Below, piece after piece: positions 44,491 to 55,065 of a DNA stretch of 64,000 nucleotides (its first letter is position 1; each line of letters begins with the position of its first letter). Origin of the DNA: Leptidea sinapis (Eukaryota > Arthropoda > Insecta > Lepidoptera > Pieridae); contig NC_066310.1 in the NCBI RefSeq assembly GCF_905404315.1, forward strand, positions 3,844,001 to 3,908,000, read 5' to 3'. A model generated the notes under the pieces. The model saw only the letters and a list, made by a program, of their open reading frames with translations, had not been told where the DNA came from and searched no databases. Position numbers and translations under genes: made by a program.

Positions 44491-44814
44491 TCCTCAGGAC
44501 GTGTTGTCTCGCCAAAATCTGGCACGAGACTCAAGTCAAGTTTGTATAATAATAACGTGCCACTTAGTTAGGTAATGCCAATTGAAGTAATTGCATAGAT
44601 ATTTGTTGATTGCAACCTAAACAGGCATGAAAAATAAAGAACTAAATTTCAATGTGTTTTGCAAATTTATCATTAATCGGTAACTTTTTTTACTGGCAAA
44701 ACTAAATAACTCAAAGAGGTGTTATAAAGCTCCATTGAAACCAAGTTGCATATATTACCTATCCACAAGCATTGCTACTGTGTTTATATTTTAATTTCAA
44801 GTGCAAACATAAAA

Positions 44815-45325
44815 AGTTACTAAAGGCATAAAAGGCATTTATTTTCTCAAAATTAATTCCTTTAAAATTCTTTTTAATGTTACTTCTAATACTGCAGTCG
44901 CTCCGGATACAAATGGCTTTATGGCATTCTTTTTGATATCATTTCTAACATACTAGACACTACTACCGCTTCGGAAACAAATGGCGCTCTGAGAGAGAAG
45001 AAGCGGCGCAAGAAACTCTCCCAGCATTCTTTTTTTGCGCTCTTGTACTGTCAATACTGTACGGTCATTGTTATTGCTATAAAATAATCATAATCTAGTC
45101 CCAGGCTGTCCGATCACTTAGATATTCAGCTGTGGAGTACTAGGATTTACGATTTATTAAAACATTTTTTCTAGATAATGCCTGAACAGTGGCTCGGACA
45201 TTATTATAAAAGTGTATACATTTACCCTTAAAGCTATTATGTATCTTATAAAGCCTACTAGAATTGGTAGTAGCAATCCCTCTAGTGTTGCATTAATTAA
45301 AATCACTATTCCTGTCAGTTTAAAG
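44815..45325 (-). mobile_element. LINE-C 3' end with partial internal duplication
   Basis: The plus strand has GGCATAAAAGGCATTTATTT, AATGGCGCTCTGAGAGAGAA, AGTCCCAGGCTGTCCGATCA and ACCCTTAAAGCTATTATGTA, in the same order as 34795-35495. A 60-bp stretch appears twice (44867-44926 and 44927-44990; TACAAATGGC and ACAAATGGCGC), the first copy far more diverged. The RT-coding part is missing. Confidence 0.85.
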
Positions 45326-45625
45326 CAGAATTATTGTAAGATCTGGGTTATTTATCGACCTTCTTTTGATTTAGCATCATTTTAACGGGCCGTCAAAGGT
45401 GTAGCCTTACAGAACAACAAACACAATAGGCCGAGCACAATTGATACTCAGGCTTTAGATTGAGGAAATATCTGTTTACAGCCATAAAGGCTGATAGCTT
45501 TGATTCAAGTTTGATATTTAAGTCTATTGTGCTTAAACAGATTATTTATACAGTTTCAGTCTAAATAGAGTAAACGTTTCTAAGTTTGATATTTCCGCTT
45601 TCGTTCAATATTTAATAACAAGCTG

Positions 45626-45760
45626 ATGCCCGCGACTTCGTCCGCGTAGATAAAGTTTGGAATTGAAGATTATATTCTCATGTCCTATTCCAATCCCGGT
45701 TCCCGTTTTCGCTCCCGTTCTGAACATATTATTTATTATACGAAACCCAACAATAGCACA
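45626..45760 (-). mobile_element. Helitron-like fragment
   Basis: AGCTGATGCCCGCGACTTCG, CGCGTAGATAAA and GGTTCCCGTTTTCGCTCCCG match the left part of 61104-61485. The CTAG end has been lost (CAAG here). Confidence 0.7.
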
Positions 45761-45924
45761 CTAATACATAAATTACATACAAAAATAAAAAATATATATA
45801 TCTAAGTGTACAGATAACTTACAGGGTTACACATCTTTCATTATCTTTACCTTCCCGACCATACTATACAACTTGTTTAAAGTTAAATATAAGTTTACAA
45901 GTCGTATAAATATGACGTTGTTAT

Positions 45925-46090
45925 TGAATATTAACGAATATGGCTGTATGGGCTCGAACCATTTGCCTGTCGTAATACACGAAGAAACCAATAACCGGAT
46001 GGTACCTACACAAACGTGACGCCATCTTGCATTGTCGTCCAGTTACCTCGTAGTCGCACCTAAAGAAGTTTTACTTCAATAAAAAAAAAA
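45925..46090. mobile_element. Fragment related to the 5.0/38.4-kb TIR element
   Basis: GGCTGTATGGGCTCGAACCA, TTTGCCTGTCG and CGAAGAAACCA match its interior. The end AAAGAAGTTTTACTTCAA resembles its TIR and also a word at about 18155. Confidence 0.5.
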
Positions 46091-46184
46091 CTTAAGCTGA
46101 GTGAGGACTGTGATTTATTGCGCCCAGTGGAGAGGAAATCTCTACTTTCTGAGGTATTTCCGCTGCGTCACATTATTTACGCTT

Positions 46185-46400
46185 AGAATATCTTTTGAAT
46201 TGGAACAACTGCGACGCTTTTGTACGTTTCAATCTTCAGCCATCGTTGAAATCTATCGATTGTAAACAATTGGTTATTTTTAAAAGTGGCAACCCTCACT
46301 TTGGGATTAATTACACAACTTAAATTTGAAAACAAAATATATGAACGATGCGGGACTCGAACCCGCGACCTCTCACGTTCCTTGCGAGCGCTCTTCAAAT
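46185..46400 (-). mobile_element. SINE-B
   Basis: Reversed: AAGTGGCAACCCTCACTTTG, GAACGATGCGGGACTCGAAC (B box GGTTCGAGTCC on the minus strand at about 46351-46365), GCGAGCGCTCTTC. The A-box end is replaced by AAATAAGAGAGAGATGCTC. Confidence 0.82.
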
Positions 46401-46429
46401 AAGAGAGAGATGCTCTTTAAGAGAATTAA

Positions 46430-46560
46430 AAATCAAATCAAATCAAAATCACTTTTTCATGCAGGTCACGGTAATGACACTTATGAATGTTAAAAGGAGT
46501 AGCAAGAAACTCATTGCCATATCAAGATTTACATTTCCAAATATAAGTTTGGTATAGTTA
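46430..46560 (-). mobile_element. Tail-D LINE 3' end, short
   Basis: AAATCAAATCAAAATCAC tail reversed, then CATGCAGGTCACGGTAATGA and AACTCATTGCCATA, matching 33505-33890. Confidence 0.75.
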
Positions 46561-46914
46561 TATGGAGATAATACAGGATGTTACTATAAATCATTATTGT
46601 AAATAATATTTTGTCAAATAATAATAATAATAATTAATTGTTAATTAATTATGAATAAATAATTAAAAAACTAATAAAATCATTTGATGCATCAACGTTT
46701 AGACCTTCAATTCATTGTTTGTGTAAGGATGCTTCGTGAACATAATGGTCGTTATTACTGTCACAATGAAAATCCAAGAGTTGAAATATCTAAGAGTTAG
46801 AGTATAATATTAAAGAGTATATTGAGAAAGAAGAAGTATGGAACCTTGGACATCGCGAGTCTCTACGACCCCGTAGCATCCACTACTTAGGTATTTTTAA
46901 TTCCTTTTTTTATT

Positions 46915-47125
46915 TTTAATGGAGTAGGAGGACAAACGAGCCTACGGCTCATCTGGTATTAAGTGATCACCGCTGCCCACATTCTCTTGCAACACCAGAT
47001 CAATCACAGGAGCGTTGCCGGCCTTTAAGGTACGCTCTTTTTTTGGAATGTCGTAATGTTCCGAAAACACCGCACAAGGAAGCTCATTCCAAAGCTTTGT
47101 AGTACGTGGAAGATGGCTCCTTAAG
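46915..47125 (-). mobile_element. LINE-A 3' end
   Basis: Plus strand GTAGGAGGACAAACGAGCC ... TTGCAACACCAGATCAATCA ... AAGGAAGCTCATTCCAAAGC ... GTAGTACGTGGAAGATGGCT. Small deletions in GGTGTACGCGC break the coding part. Confidence 0.85.
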
Positions 47126-47292
47126 TACCTACTTACTCATTACTTATATAATTTACTTTTTGAAGCTTTTGCGCACTTGTTTTTGTGAACATTTTATGAC
47201 TGTTTACAAATGATTTTATTAGCTTACGTAAATAAAAATCTTTCATTTACATTTCCTAAATGTCACACGTAATACGCCCGAACAAAACATGA

Positions 47293-47324
47293 CATTCGGC
47301 TGTTTTGATTTTATCAGCCGAATG
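47293..47324. repeat. Perfect 10-bp hairpin
   Basis: CATTCGGCTG, 12-nt loop, CAGCCGAATG, followed by a T run. It resembles a bacterial terminator in shape, but the context is eukaryotic. Confidence 0.8.
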
Positions 47325-47433
47325 CATTTTTTTATAATTCTCAAGTCTTGTTTCTCTTTTTATACTCCAGGACAATCTCTTTTTATTCTTCTTTAAATTT
47401 AACTTTGACAAGATGTATTAATAGTATCATCTA

Positions 47434-47654
47434 ACAGCTGTTTTCAATAACCTATCTAGCCTTAGTTTAACTTACGGATACATTGCTGTCACCGTTTAAT
47501 GACAAGATCTTATCTATCCATAGTTATGTCCAATATAGTTATAGTCCAATGCTATCTGTCAATAGGTTATTGAAATGTGAGTAAGCGTAAAAGGAAAGAT
47601 TTGTCTACGTCTAGTAAGTTAAACTAAGGATAGATAGGTTATTGAAAACGGCCG
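47434..47654. mobile_element. MITE with about 40-bp TIRs, TA target
   Basis: Left AGCTGTTTTCAATAACCTAT then CTTAGTTTAACTTA; right, reversed, GCGGCCGTTTTCAATAACCT then CTTAGTTTAACTTA. Flanking TA at both ends. The interior is shared with 31905-32110. Non-coding. Confidence 0.85.
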
Positions 47655-47814
47655 CTAATGTTTTAACAAATAACTACGCATTGTATTTACTGGGTAATGC
47701 GTGTCAGACGAACCCGGGATTTCTAATTCTGTTTAATTCTGATGAGAAAGTGTGGGATGCTATTGGCGGGTGTAGGTACTGCTGCGGACGAAGAAATCCC
47801 ACAGATATGTTTCG

Positions 47815-48140
47815 AATTCAAATATTTTTATTCAAACTAGTATGCGAAATCATCCAAACCTTTTTTTTTAACAGGCAAATAAATTTCCGATTTAGGTACT
47901 TAAGAGCAACAAAAAAGCCACAAATTTTGGCATATCGGTTACTAAGATAGTTACCGATTTTCCATGTGTCAGTGGTCACGAATTTTCGCAAACGCAACAA
48001 CAAATTCGCCGTTTTAGACATAATTAGCAACAAAAAGATATGAATTCTGCTATTTTCAAATTCAATTTTGCTACTCAAAAACTACCATCCATTTAAATTT
48101 TTATCTCAAACCTAAGAAGTCTGCGGGCTTCTTCTTTTTT
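47815..48140 (-). mobile_element. Tail-D LINE 3' end
   Basis: GAATTCAAATATTTTTATTC, then AAAACTACCATCCATTTAAA and CTGCGGGCTTCTTC; parallels 18560-18850. Confidence 0.65.
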
Positions 48141-48164
48141 TTATAATTTCGGTACAATCACTAG

Positions 48165-48475
48165 TTCCACCAGTGGATCCTTTGCTCAGGAAGCCGGCTA
48201 GATTATGGGTACCGCAATGGCGCCTATTTCTGCCGTGAAGCAGTAATGTGTAAACATTACTGTGTTTTGGTCTGAAAGGCGCCGTAGCTAGTGAAATTAC
48301 TCGGCAAATGAGACTTAACATCTTATGTCTCAAGGAGACGAGCGCAATTATTGTAGTGCCGCTCAGAATTTTTGTTTTTTTTCAAGAATCCTGAGCGGCA
48401 CTGCATTGTAATGGGTAGGGCGTATCAATTACCACCAGCTGAACGTCCTGCTCGTCTCGCCCCATATTTTCATTT
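48165..48475 (+). mobile_element. Rep-B, full length
   Basis: From CAGTGGATCCTTTGCTCAGG to CGTCTCGCCCCATATTTTCA. Internal hairpin arms are intact (GTGCCGCTCAGAATT, AATCCTGAGCGGCAC). Confidence 0.92.
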
Positions 48476-49542
48476 TAAAAAAAGTTTGAAATCTTAACTA
48501 TTATAATTTCGGTGACAGACAATTCGGTACATATTTTCAGTGTATAAATAAAACTGGCTTCTAATTAGTGTATAACATGTCATTTGGCTTACTACCGTAT
48601 TTAGTAGAGGCTAATGACAACCATCTCACTGCCACTCAACCAGAAAATTAACCCCAAACAGAGTAATGACTACAGCTAAATTAATAATATCGTTTTGTAT
48701 CAACATTTTAACACGTGATGTAAAGTCATTACCACCGTTTACCCAATAATATAAAATCAAATGTAGATTTCCTCAAGTTGTTAGATTTGGTTTTATTAAC
48801 GGCTGTTCGCATAGGTATTTCCAATTTTTTAGATTTAACCTAAAAACAAAAAGCACTTGGTTATAGGTTTACGACGCGTACCAGCCTGCCAAGGGCTGTT
48901 TTATTAATAGATATTTTTTTTCAACCAATACTACTTAAACCTGTGTAGTAGCATAAGAAGCATGCTATATTATCGTTCATATTTTCTAGTTAAATTGCTC
49001 AAATCTAATAAAATATTATAATAATAGCAACCAAATCATTATTGAATTTATTGTTATTTCTCTTATTCATGTAAGTCAAGAATTCTTTATTGTTTTGGTT
49101 CGTTATCTTGTATATAGTAGGTACATGTTCTTTAAAACTGCTTAGCATTAATTTTAAGCAAAACGATTTCGAGATACTTGGCTTTAATTACTTGAGATTT
49201 CCCGCACAGATACTCATACAATCACAGGATTAATATAACAACATTGTATAATCATTAAAATCTACTTTGTACCAGCGCTTTTAAACAAGTAATATGTATA
49301 CGTATATACTGGATTTTTTTTTGAAAAAAAAAAAACACAATACTCCAAAAAAAGGAATTTCCACTTCCAATGGCCCCTTATAAATGCCATGCCACAGGCC
49401 GGGAATTGTCAGCAGTGCAACATATCAAGGCTATATAATTATGAACAGCTCATATTTGAAATTAATCTGACGTTCCCACGGAACAGTAAAAACTAGTTCT
49501 GTTCTGTGGACGTTCCTACCTAATAGAATATTACACTTCAAA
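48476..49542. other. AT-rich, no gene recognised
   Basis: An imperfect inverted repeat (GTTCCCACGGAACAG / CTGTTCTGTGGACGTT) lies at about 49470-49512. Nothing else seen. Confidence 0.4.
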
Positions 49543-49785
49543 TACCTACAACATAAAAGTTGCAGCAAAACCCACAAAACCATAATCATTACAGTAAACT
49601 ACATATTATACTCCTGTATGTCTCGAAATAGAATAAATTTTATTAAAAACTCTAATACAAAGAAAATTCTCGTGTTTTCGTTTCATTGTGGTGTTACAAT
49701 GGCGCAATGTACGAAAGTCAACTTTAATTAAAACTTTTAACGAGAGTTATGTTTTAATGTCAACATTTATTTTAATGCTAAGTTG
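49543..49785. repeat. Unclassified direct repeat, copy 1
   Basis: AAAATTCTCGTGTTTTCGTT, TCATTGTGGTGTTACAATGG and CATAAAAGTTG-type words recur in the same orientation at 55066-55305. Non-coding. Partial echoes occur near 22260 and 55795. Confidence 0.85.
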
Positions 49786-50148
49786 GGAATAATTTTCAAA
49801 TCATTTGTGTTAATGAAACGTACTAGGGTAGTAAATGAACTATAAACAAAAACATTGTTTTTGAAATCCGAATTAAGATGATAAGGGTTCAAATTTATGT
49901 TTTAGTAAGGTCTGGCAATCACGAATGAAAAAGAAAAATAATCATGAATTCAACCTCTAAAGGTTGATGCATCTAATACGTGGGTAACACTGAAAGTGTT
50001 AAGAACCGGCCAGTTAGACGTTGCCAATGAAAACTTTTTTTGAATTTAAATTTTAGAACTCTTTGGTAACCTAATGTAGTATATTGCATTCATTTGTCAT
50101 TTGTTTTTGGGAATTGGCGGCAAATCTAAAACTCTGTTACACGTGAAA

Positions 50149-51035
50149 ATGAACCTAACGCGAGAAAATTTTCGATCAATGATTTATTATGACTTTCGTT
50201 GTGGGCTTACTTTAAAACGAAGCTATGATAGGCTGCGACTAGCATTTCTTAATGAAGCCCCATCTTGTGCCACTATTTACAATTGGTTTAACGAGTTTAA
50301 GCGTGGACGTAGCAGTCTCAATGATGATCCGCGTGAGGGACGTCCTTTAACAGCGACTACTGAAGATAACATAAGTGTTGTGCGACGCATGATAAAGGAA
50401 GATAAGAGAGTGACCTATCAGCAGATACGGACAAGCCTAGGCATTGGTATGAGTGAAGTTCAAAAAATATTTCAGGAACATTTGTGCGTCAGGAAGCTTT
50501 TAACCAGATGGATTCCCCATACTTTAACCGACGACCAAAGACACCTTCGCACGGACTGGTGTCGCCAAATGTTAGGTTCAGCGGCGGTGACTCAAATGCT
50601 GTATTTGATATCGTCACAGGTGATGAAAGCTGGATATATTGCTACGAATCCGAAACCAAAAGACAATCAGCTCAGTGGGTGATTCCTCAAAACAGGATCC
50701 TCCTTCACCACGACAGATGCTGCAGCGCACTCCCCAAAACTGTTGAATATTTGACTATGGCAGGTATCGAGATAATGAGTCATCCGCCATACAGTCCTGA
50801 CCTGGCGCCCTGCAACTTTTATTTATTCCCAAGAACTATCTTTAGTTCTTGGAAATCCGTATTTTATCTTTAAAATACGAGGTTTCGCTTTACGAGCACT
50901 GAAGATGCGGTGAAAGCGTACGACAATGCCATAGAAGAGACCCCTACGGAAGAATGGGCCCACTACCTTTCTCAGTGGTTCCATCGAATGCGACGATGTG
51001 TAGAGAGGAACGGAGATTACTTTGAAAAACAATAA
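50149..51035 (+). pseudogene. Mariner transposase, inactivated
   Basis: The ORF starts at ATG 50149 (MNLTRENFRSMIYYDFRCGL). An N-terminal helix-turn-helix region follows (ATIYNWFNEFKRGRSSLNDD, GRPLTATTEDN), then RWIPHTLTDDQRHLRTDWCR. The frame shifts near 50570 and continues DIVTGDESWIYCYE (first catalytic D at 50622-50624). About 60 residues are missing before LLHHD (second D). YSPDLAPCN follows: the third catalytic position is AAC (Asn, 50814-50816) where mariners have Asp. A palindromic rearrangement (50829-50879) then breaks the frame; TEEWAHYLSQWFHRMRRCVE and DYFEKQ close the protein at stop 51033-51035. The motif set fits mariner D,D34D; the subfamily is not assigned. It cannot transpose itself. 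Confidence 0.92.
50829..50879. repeat. Double fold-back scar in mariner (L-L'-R'-R)
   Basis: Hairpin 1: CCAAGAACTA, TCTT, TAGTTCTTGG (50829-50852). Spacer AAATC. Hairpin 2: CGTATTTTA, TCTT, TAAAATACG (50858-50879). Removing the inner arms and restoring AAGA gives CCAAGAACTAAAGATAAAAT..., which keeps the transposase frame (FPRTKDKIR). Confidence 0.92.
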
Positions 51036-51098
51036 AAGTATTGGCAATTTTCTTCATTAAGCCGTTTTTGATTTTCTAAATATTTTCAGTGCTAGGTA

Positions 51099-51674
51099 TA
51101 CGATAATTTATATTTATACAGTTTATTCCTTAAATAAATAAATATTCTTTATTACTTTTTATGAATTAGTTTATATTATTTTAACACAACTGATATATTG
51201 GATGCAGCACCTTACAAACTAATTTGAAAAAGAGCGGCCGTTGAGTTTCTTGTACGTTCTTCTCTCGTCGCGACTCTTGTTCTTATTACAGCGAAGAAGT
51301 CAGGGACCCCACTATCAACGAACATGCCTGATGCGCTGCAGTATCTCGGAAGATTCATAAGGGCCTTGTAATTATCACTATACTGGACCCTTAATCAAAG
51401 AAAATACTAATTAATTATCAGAAACCTAAATTGTCTTCTAATAATAGTATACTCGTGTTAGTCGTTTGGCTAACAACGGTAGTTGAAGGCCTATCACTAA
51501 TGACGACGAACTGACTATCACGCGACGCTCTAATTAAGGATCACACAATACTGGCTGGAAAGACTGATTTTGGGTCTATACTTTATTGTCATCTAATTTT
51601 AAGTGAAAATTACAAACGCCAAGACCCTATATCACAATACTGATAGGTGCGACAATCTATATCTTTATAATATA
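51099..51674. other. No gene recognised
   Basis: Part of a Tail-D subgroup 2 LINE end is visible at about 51215-51280 (GCGGCCGTTGAGTTTCTTGT). The rest is unassigned. Confidence 0.4.
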
Positions 51675-52140
51675 CTAGCTGAGCCGACAGATAGACAGAA
51701 ATAAAATACTGTTAAGTATGAATTCATCAATAATATTTCAAAACATCAAGAATTATTTCGTAAAACATGCACCCTGTTGGTATAATGAAATTGTTTCACA
51801 GCAGAACTGTCAAACCGTGCGCCAATAAATTCCCTCATAGAAAATATGTCCATATAAAACAAATATGGGAAATTAAAGTAATGATGGGTCCCAAATCGAA
51901 ATAAAAACTATCCTATTTCTCAAGTTGGACTAAATTGCACTCCATGAAGTAATTCCCATTAAAATCCGTTCATTGGTTTAGGATTTCACGGGAAATAATT
52001 GAGGAATGTAGATAAAATTTCGTGTGACGTTGATTGTCCGCGATGAACTTCTAAACTACTGAACCGATTCTAATCTTTTGAACAATGTGTGAAGTTTGAT
52101 CCAACTTGAAAGATGTTATTTCAATTCTTTATTCTATTTT
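51675..52140. mobile_element. Helitron (minus) plus opposed fragment of same family
   Basis: Bases 51675 to about 52010 are a reversed, diverged copy of the 34064-34434 Helitron (CTAG at 51675; AGTTGGACTAAATTGCACTC; TCCGTTCATTGG). Bases 52012-52140 are its 5' part in forward orientation (GTGTGACGTTGATTGTCCGC, TGATCCAACTTGAAAGATG). The two are joined at their 5' ends. Confidence 0.75.
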
Positions 52141-52214
52141 TTTCAAAAGAGATAGTTCTTATTTCAATTCGCGACCCTAAATATTTTTTAATATCACATT
52201 TTATTTACGAATTA

Positions 52215-52530
52215 GCTTTAAATTAGTTGTTTTTTATGAAAATAAGGAACGAGACGAGCAGGACATTCAGCTGGTGTTCATTGATACGTGTTGCCCATTA
52301 CAATGCAGTGCCACTCAGGATTCCTGAAACACCCCAAAAATTTGATTGGCAGTACAATTGCGCTCGTCTCCTTGAGACAAGATGTTAAGTCTCATTTGCC
52401 CAGTAATTTCACGGCGTTCTTCAGACCGTAATACAAAAAAGTTTACACATTACTGCTTCGCGGCAGAAAAAGGCGCCGTTGTGGTACCCATATTCTAACC
52501 GGCATCCTGTGCAAAGAAGCCTCCCAATGA
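52215..52530 (-). mobile_element. Rep-B, full length
   Basis: From TTTTTTATGAAAATAAGGAACG to GAAGCCTCCCAATGATG. A few bases around TAGCTACGGCGCC are deleted. Confidence 0.9.
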
Positions 52531-52564
52531 TGAAATAAATATAAATGACGAGGAATTTTAAATA

Positions 52565-53707
52565 TTTTTAAAATAATATGGTTGGTTATATTCATTACAT
52601 TTCTGTACAAGTTGTTTTACAATTACATGTATATGGTCTATCGTTGAAAATTTGTTTCTAAAACCAGCTTGTTCTCTTGGCTGCGACTCATCTAATGTTG
52701 TGGTTATTCTATTCAAAATAATTTTAGAAAATATTTTGTACAAGTTGGGCATTAAGCTTATTGGTCTATAGTTTTCAATTAATTGTGTATCTCCTTTTTT
52801 ATGAAGTAATGTAATTATATTTTCTGTCCACTGTTTTGGTATTTGTTCTGTCTTCATTATTTCATTATATAGATTTGTTATTAGTGTAATTGTTTTACGA
52901 AGAGTTCCTTTTATCACTTCATTAGATATGTTATCCTCTCCAGGTGATTTGTCGTCTTTTTGAGATCTTATAGCTTTTTCGACTTCACTCTGTAGTATAG
53001 GTGGTACTTGTTCTTCAAACTGTGCCGTTCTGTAATAAAAATCTGTTTTTTCTATTTCGTGATCTTCGTACATGGAGCTGTAGAAGTTAGTTACGATTTC
53101 TAATATATGTTCTCTCGATGTTTGACACGTTTCTGTTTTTGTATTCAACAATCTAGGAATCCACTTTTTGTTACGATCCAGAGATTTTTGTGCCCTTTTC
53201 ACTCCACCCGTTTTTTCTATATGGTCTATAATAGTGTCAGTAGCCACTTTCCTTTTATATTTTCTAATGCTTTCGTTTATTTTTTTACTTATGTCTTGAA
53301 TTTCTTTTTTATGAGATTTCCGATCAGCCAACAAATCTTTTCTCTTATCCAATAGTGTCAACGCTTCGTTTCCAATGTTATTCCTTTTTTCTTTACGTGT
53401 AATTAACTTATCCTTGAATTCAATTAAATTCTTCTCTAGAATATCATATTTGTTTTGTATAGTTTCATCTTTATTGTTGTATATCTCTCTTGTTTAAGTT
53501 TCTTTTCAAAATCGTCCAATAGGTTCTCTGAAATCAGTAGCGATATTCTTCCTCTGTTTGGTTTTTTAATATACCTGGATATTGTTTCGTTAGATTTCAT
53601 AGTTCCTCTTAGAATTCTATGATCAGAGCTAAAATTAAAACTATTGACGACGTCCATATTCTCGAATGTTCGCGGTCTGTTTGTAAGAATAAAATCAATT
53701 TCGTTAT
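52565..53707 (-). pseudogene. RTE ORF: endonuclease end and RT N-terminal half
   Basis: Minus strand, from 53707 downward: TYNEIDFILTNRP (IDxIL endonuclease motif, 53685-53705), VVNSFNFSSDHRILRGTM (catalytic SDHR at 53617-53628), then a linker with frameshift near 53490. The main open frame 52558-53361 contains KRKVATDTIIDHIE, KSPGEDNISNEVIKG, EQIPKQWTENIITLLHKKGD, ENYRPISLMPNLYKIFSKII and EQAGFRNKFSTIDHIHVI. These are RT fingers blocks in RTE order. The endonuclease N-terminus is missing through 5' truncation. Confidence 0.9.
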
Positions 53708-53709
53708 AA

Positions 53710-54780
53710 GTAATTATTTAGGATTCGTTGATTACAGTAAAGCATTCGACTCTATAAAACACAACCCTCTCTGGAATGCACTAAAAATACAAGGAATTAA
53801 CGGCAAATATATAAATTTAATAAAAGAAATTTATAAAAACAATAGAGCAAAAATTAAATTGGAAAGATTAGGACGAGAATTTATGATCAACAAAGGTGTG
53901 AGACAAGGAGATCCGCTATCACCCAAACTATTTTCGGCTGGAACAAATCTTTCGAAAATTAGAATGGGAGGATCAGGGAATAAACATAGATGGTCAACGC
54001 CTACATCATTTAAGATTTGCGGACGACTTAATTATTATTGCCCAAGATCCTAGAACGCTCCAAAAAATGCTACAGGATTTGACCCAAGAAAGCAAAATAG
54101 TGGGTCTGGATATTAACACTGAAAAAACCAAGATAATGACTAACAGATCACATGAACTTATAACAGTAGACCAAAATACTATCGAATATGTTGAAGAATA
54201 TACGTATTTGGGCCAAATCAAACATCACAAACCTCATGGACAAGGAAATAGAGCAAAGAGTGGCAAGTTCTTCGAGAAGATACTGGTCTTTAAAAAATAT
54301 AATGAAAACTAATGAGATCTCGTAAAAACTTAAGAGCAAAGTTTTCAATATGTGCATTACACCTTGCATGACATATGGGTGCCAAACATGGTCCTTAACA
54401 AAGAAAAATATACAAAAATTGAAAGTGTGTAACAAAGCATTGAAAGAAACATGTTAAAGATCAAAAGGAAAGACAAGGTACGACTAACACAAATCAAGAA
54501 GAAAACGAAATTAGAAAGGATAGACAACACTATAAAAAGATTAAAATGGCGATGGGCAGGACACACCTTGAGAAGCAATATTGATAAATGGACAAAAAAT
54601 ATTATAGACTGGTATCCAAGACAAGGGAAAAGAAATCCAGGAAGACAACCCATTAGATGGGAAGATGATTTTAAAAAAGTGGCTGGACCAACGTGGAGAC
54701 GATCTGCTCTGGACAGATCACAATGGAAATTTCTGGAGGAGGCCTATGTCGGAAGACAAGCGAACGATGTAGAAGATTAA
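53710..54780 (+). pseudogene. RTE ORF: RT palm to C-terminus
   Basis: Reads YLGFVDYSKAFDSIKHNPLW (first catalytic Asp), then GREFMINKGVRQGDPLSPKL. A small deletion near 53942 shifts the frame before EQIFRKLEWEDQGINIDG. LRFADDLIIIAQ carries the second catalytic pair (GAC GAC, 54022-54027). GLDINTEKTKIMTN and YVEEYTYLGQ follow; a second frameshift near 54230 precedes LMDKEIEQRVASSSRRYWSL. A final open frame 54451-54780 holds IKRLKWRWAGHTLRSN, RNPGRQPIRWEDDFKKVAG and SALDRSQWKFLEEAY. This C-terminus corresponds to the short RTE copies at 4.3, 11.4, 15.3 and 16.9 kb but is clearly a different subfamily. Confidence 0.92.
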
Positions 54781-54905
54781 GAATATCACTTATATTAGAT
54801 TATTACTTAGATAAGAATATTACTTAGATTATTATTACTTAGCTTAGACTATTACTTAGATTAGAATATTACTTAGTTTACAATATTATTTAGATTAGAT
54901 TAGAC
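54780..54905 (+). repeat. Irregular TTACTTAGATTAGAATA tandem repeat in LINE 3' UTR
   Basis: Six or more diverged units of 12-20 bases directly after the stop codon of the RTE ORF. Confidence 0.8.
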
Positions 54906-55065
54906 TATATATATTGTATGAATCTTACATTGTTTGCAATAAAGGCTTATTCATTCATACTTACCTTAATATAAGATATGTGAAAGTGCTATTTAAGTGG
55001 CGTATTTACAGAATAAACATTTGAATTTGAAAATTTGTATTCAAGTCATAATGCATTAATATCAC

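Larger units (their letters stand above)
49981..51098 (+). mobile_element. Mariner element, degenerate TIRs
   Basis: The transposase relic is bounded by imperfect inverted ends. The left reads GGGTAACACTGAAAGTGTTA; the right, reversed, reads ACCTAGCACTGAAAATATTT. A second shared block is GTTGCCAATGAAAACTTT versus ATTGCCAATACTTTT. Total about 1.1 kb against the roughly 1.3 kb usual for mariner, explained by an internal deletion. Confidence 0.8.
52565..54960. mobile_element. RTE-clade LINE with twin-priming inversion
   Basis: A 2.4-kb LINE copy in two opposed segments. Bases 52565 to about 53707 read on the minus strand from the endonuclease end into the RT. From about 53710 to 54960 the rest is on the plus strand. 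The minus segment stops at YNQPYY and the plus segment starts YLGFVDYSKAFDS, consecutive in the RT, while its other end is the 5' truncation point. The 3' end has an irregular TTACTTAGATTA repeat, AATAAA at 54938-54943 and a TTCATTCATAC tail. No target duplication was found. Confidence 0.9.

Noticed and set aside
47293..47335. Hairpin followed by T run, like a rho-independent terminator
   Set aside because: The DNA is animal nuclear; bacterial termination signals do not apply.
48112..48333. Repeated 70-90 codon frames with MLSLICPVISLATAPF
   Set aside because: The frame recurs only where Rep-B is present, has no start or stop conserved across copies and no known domain.
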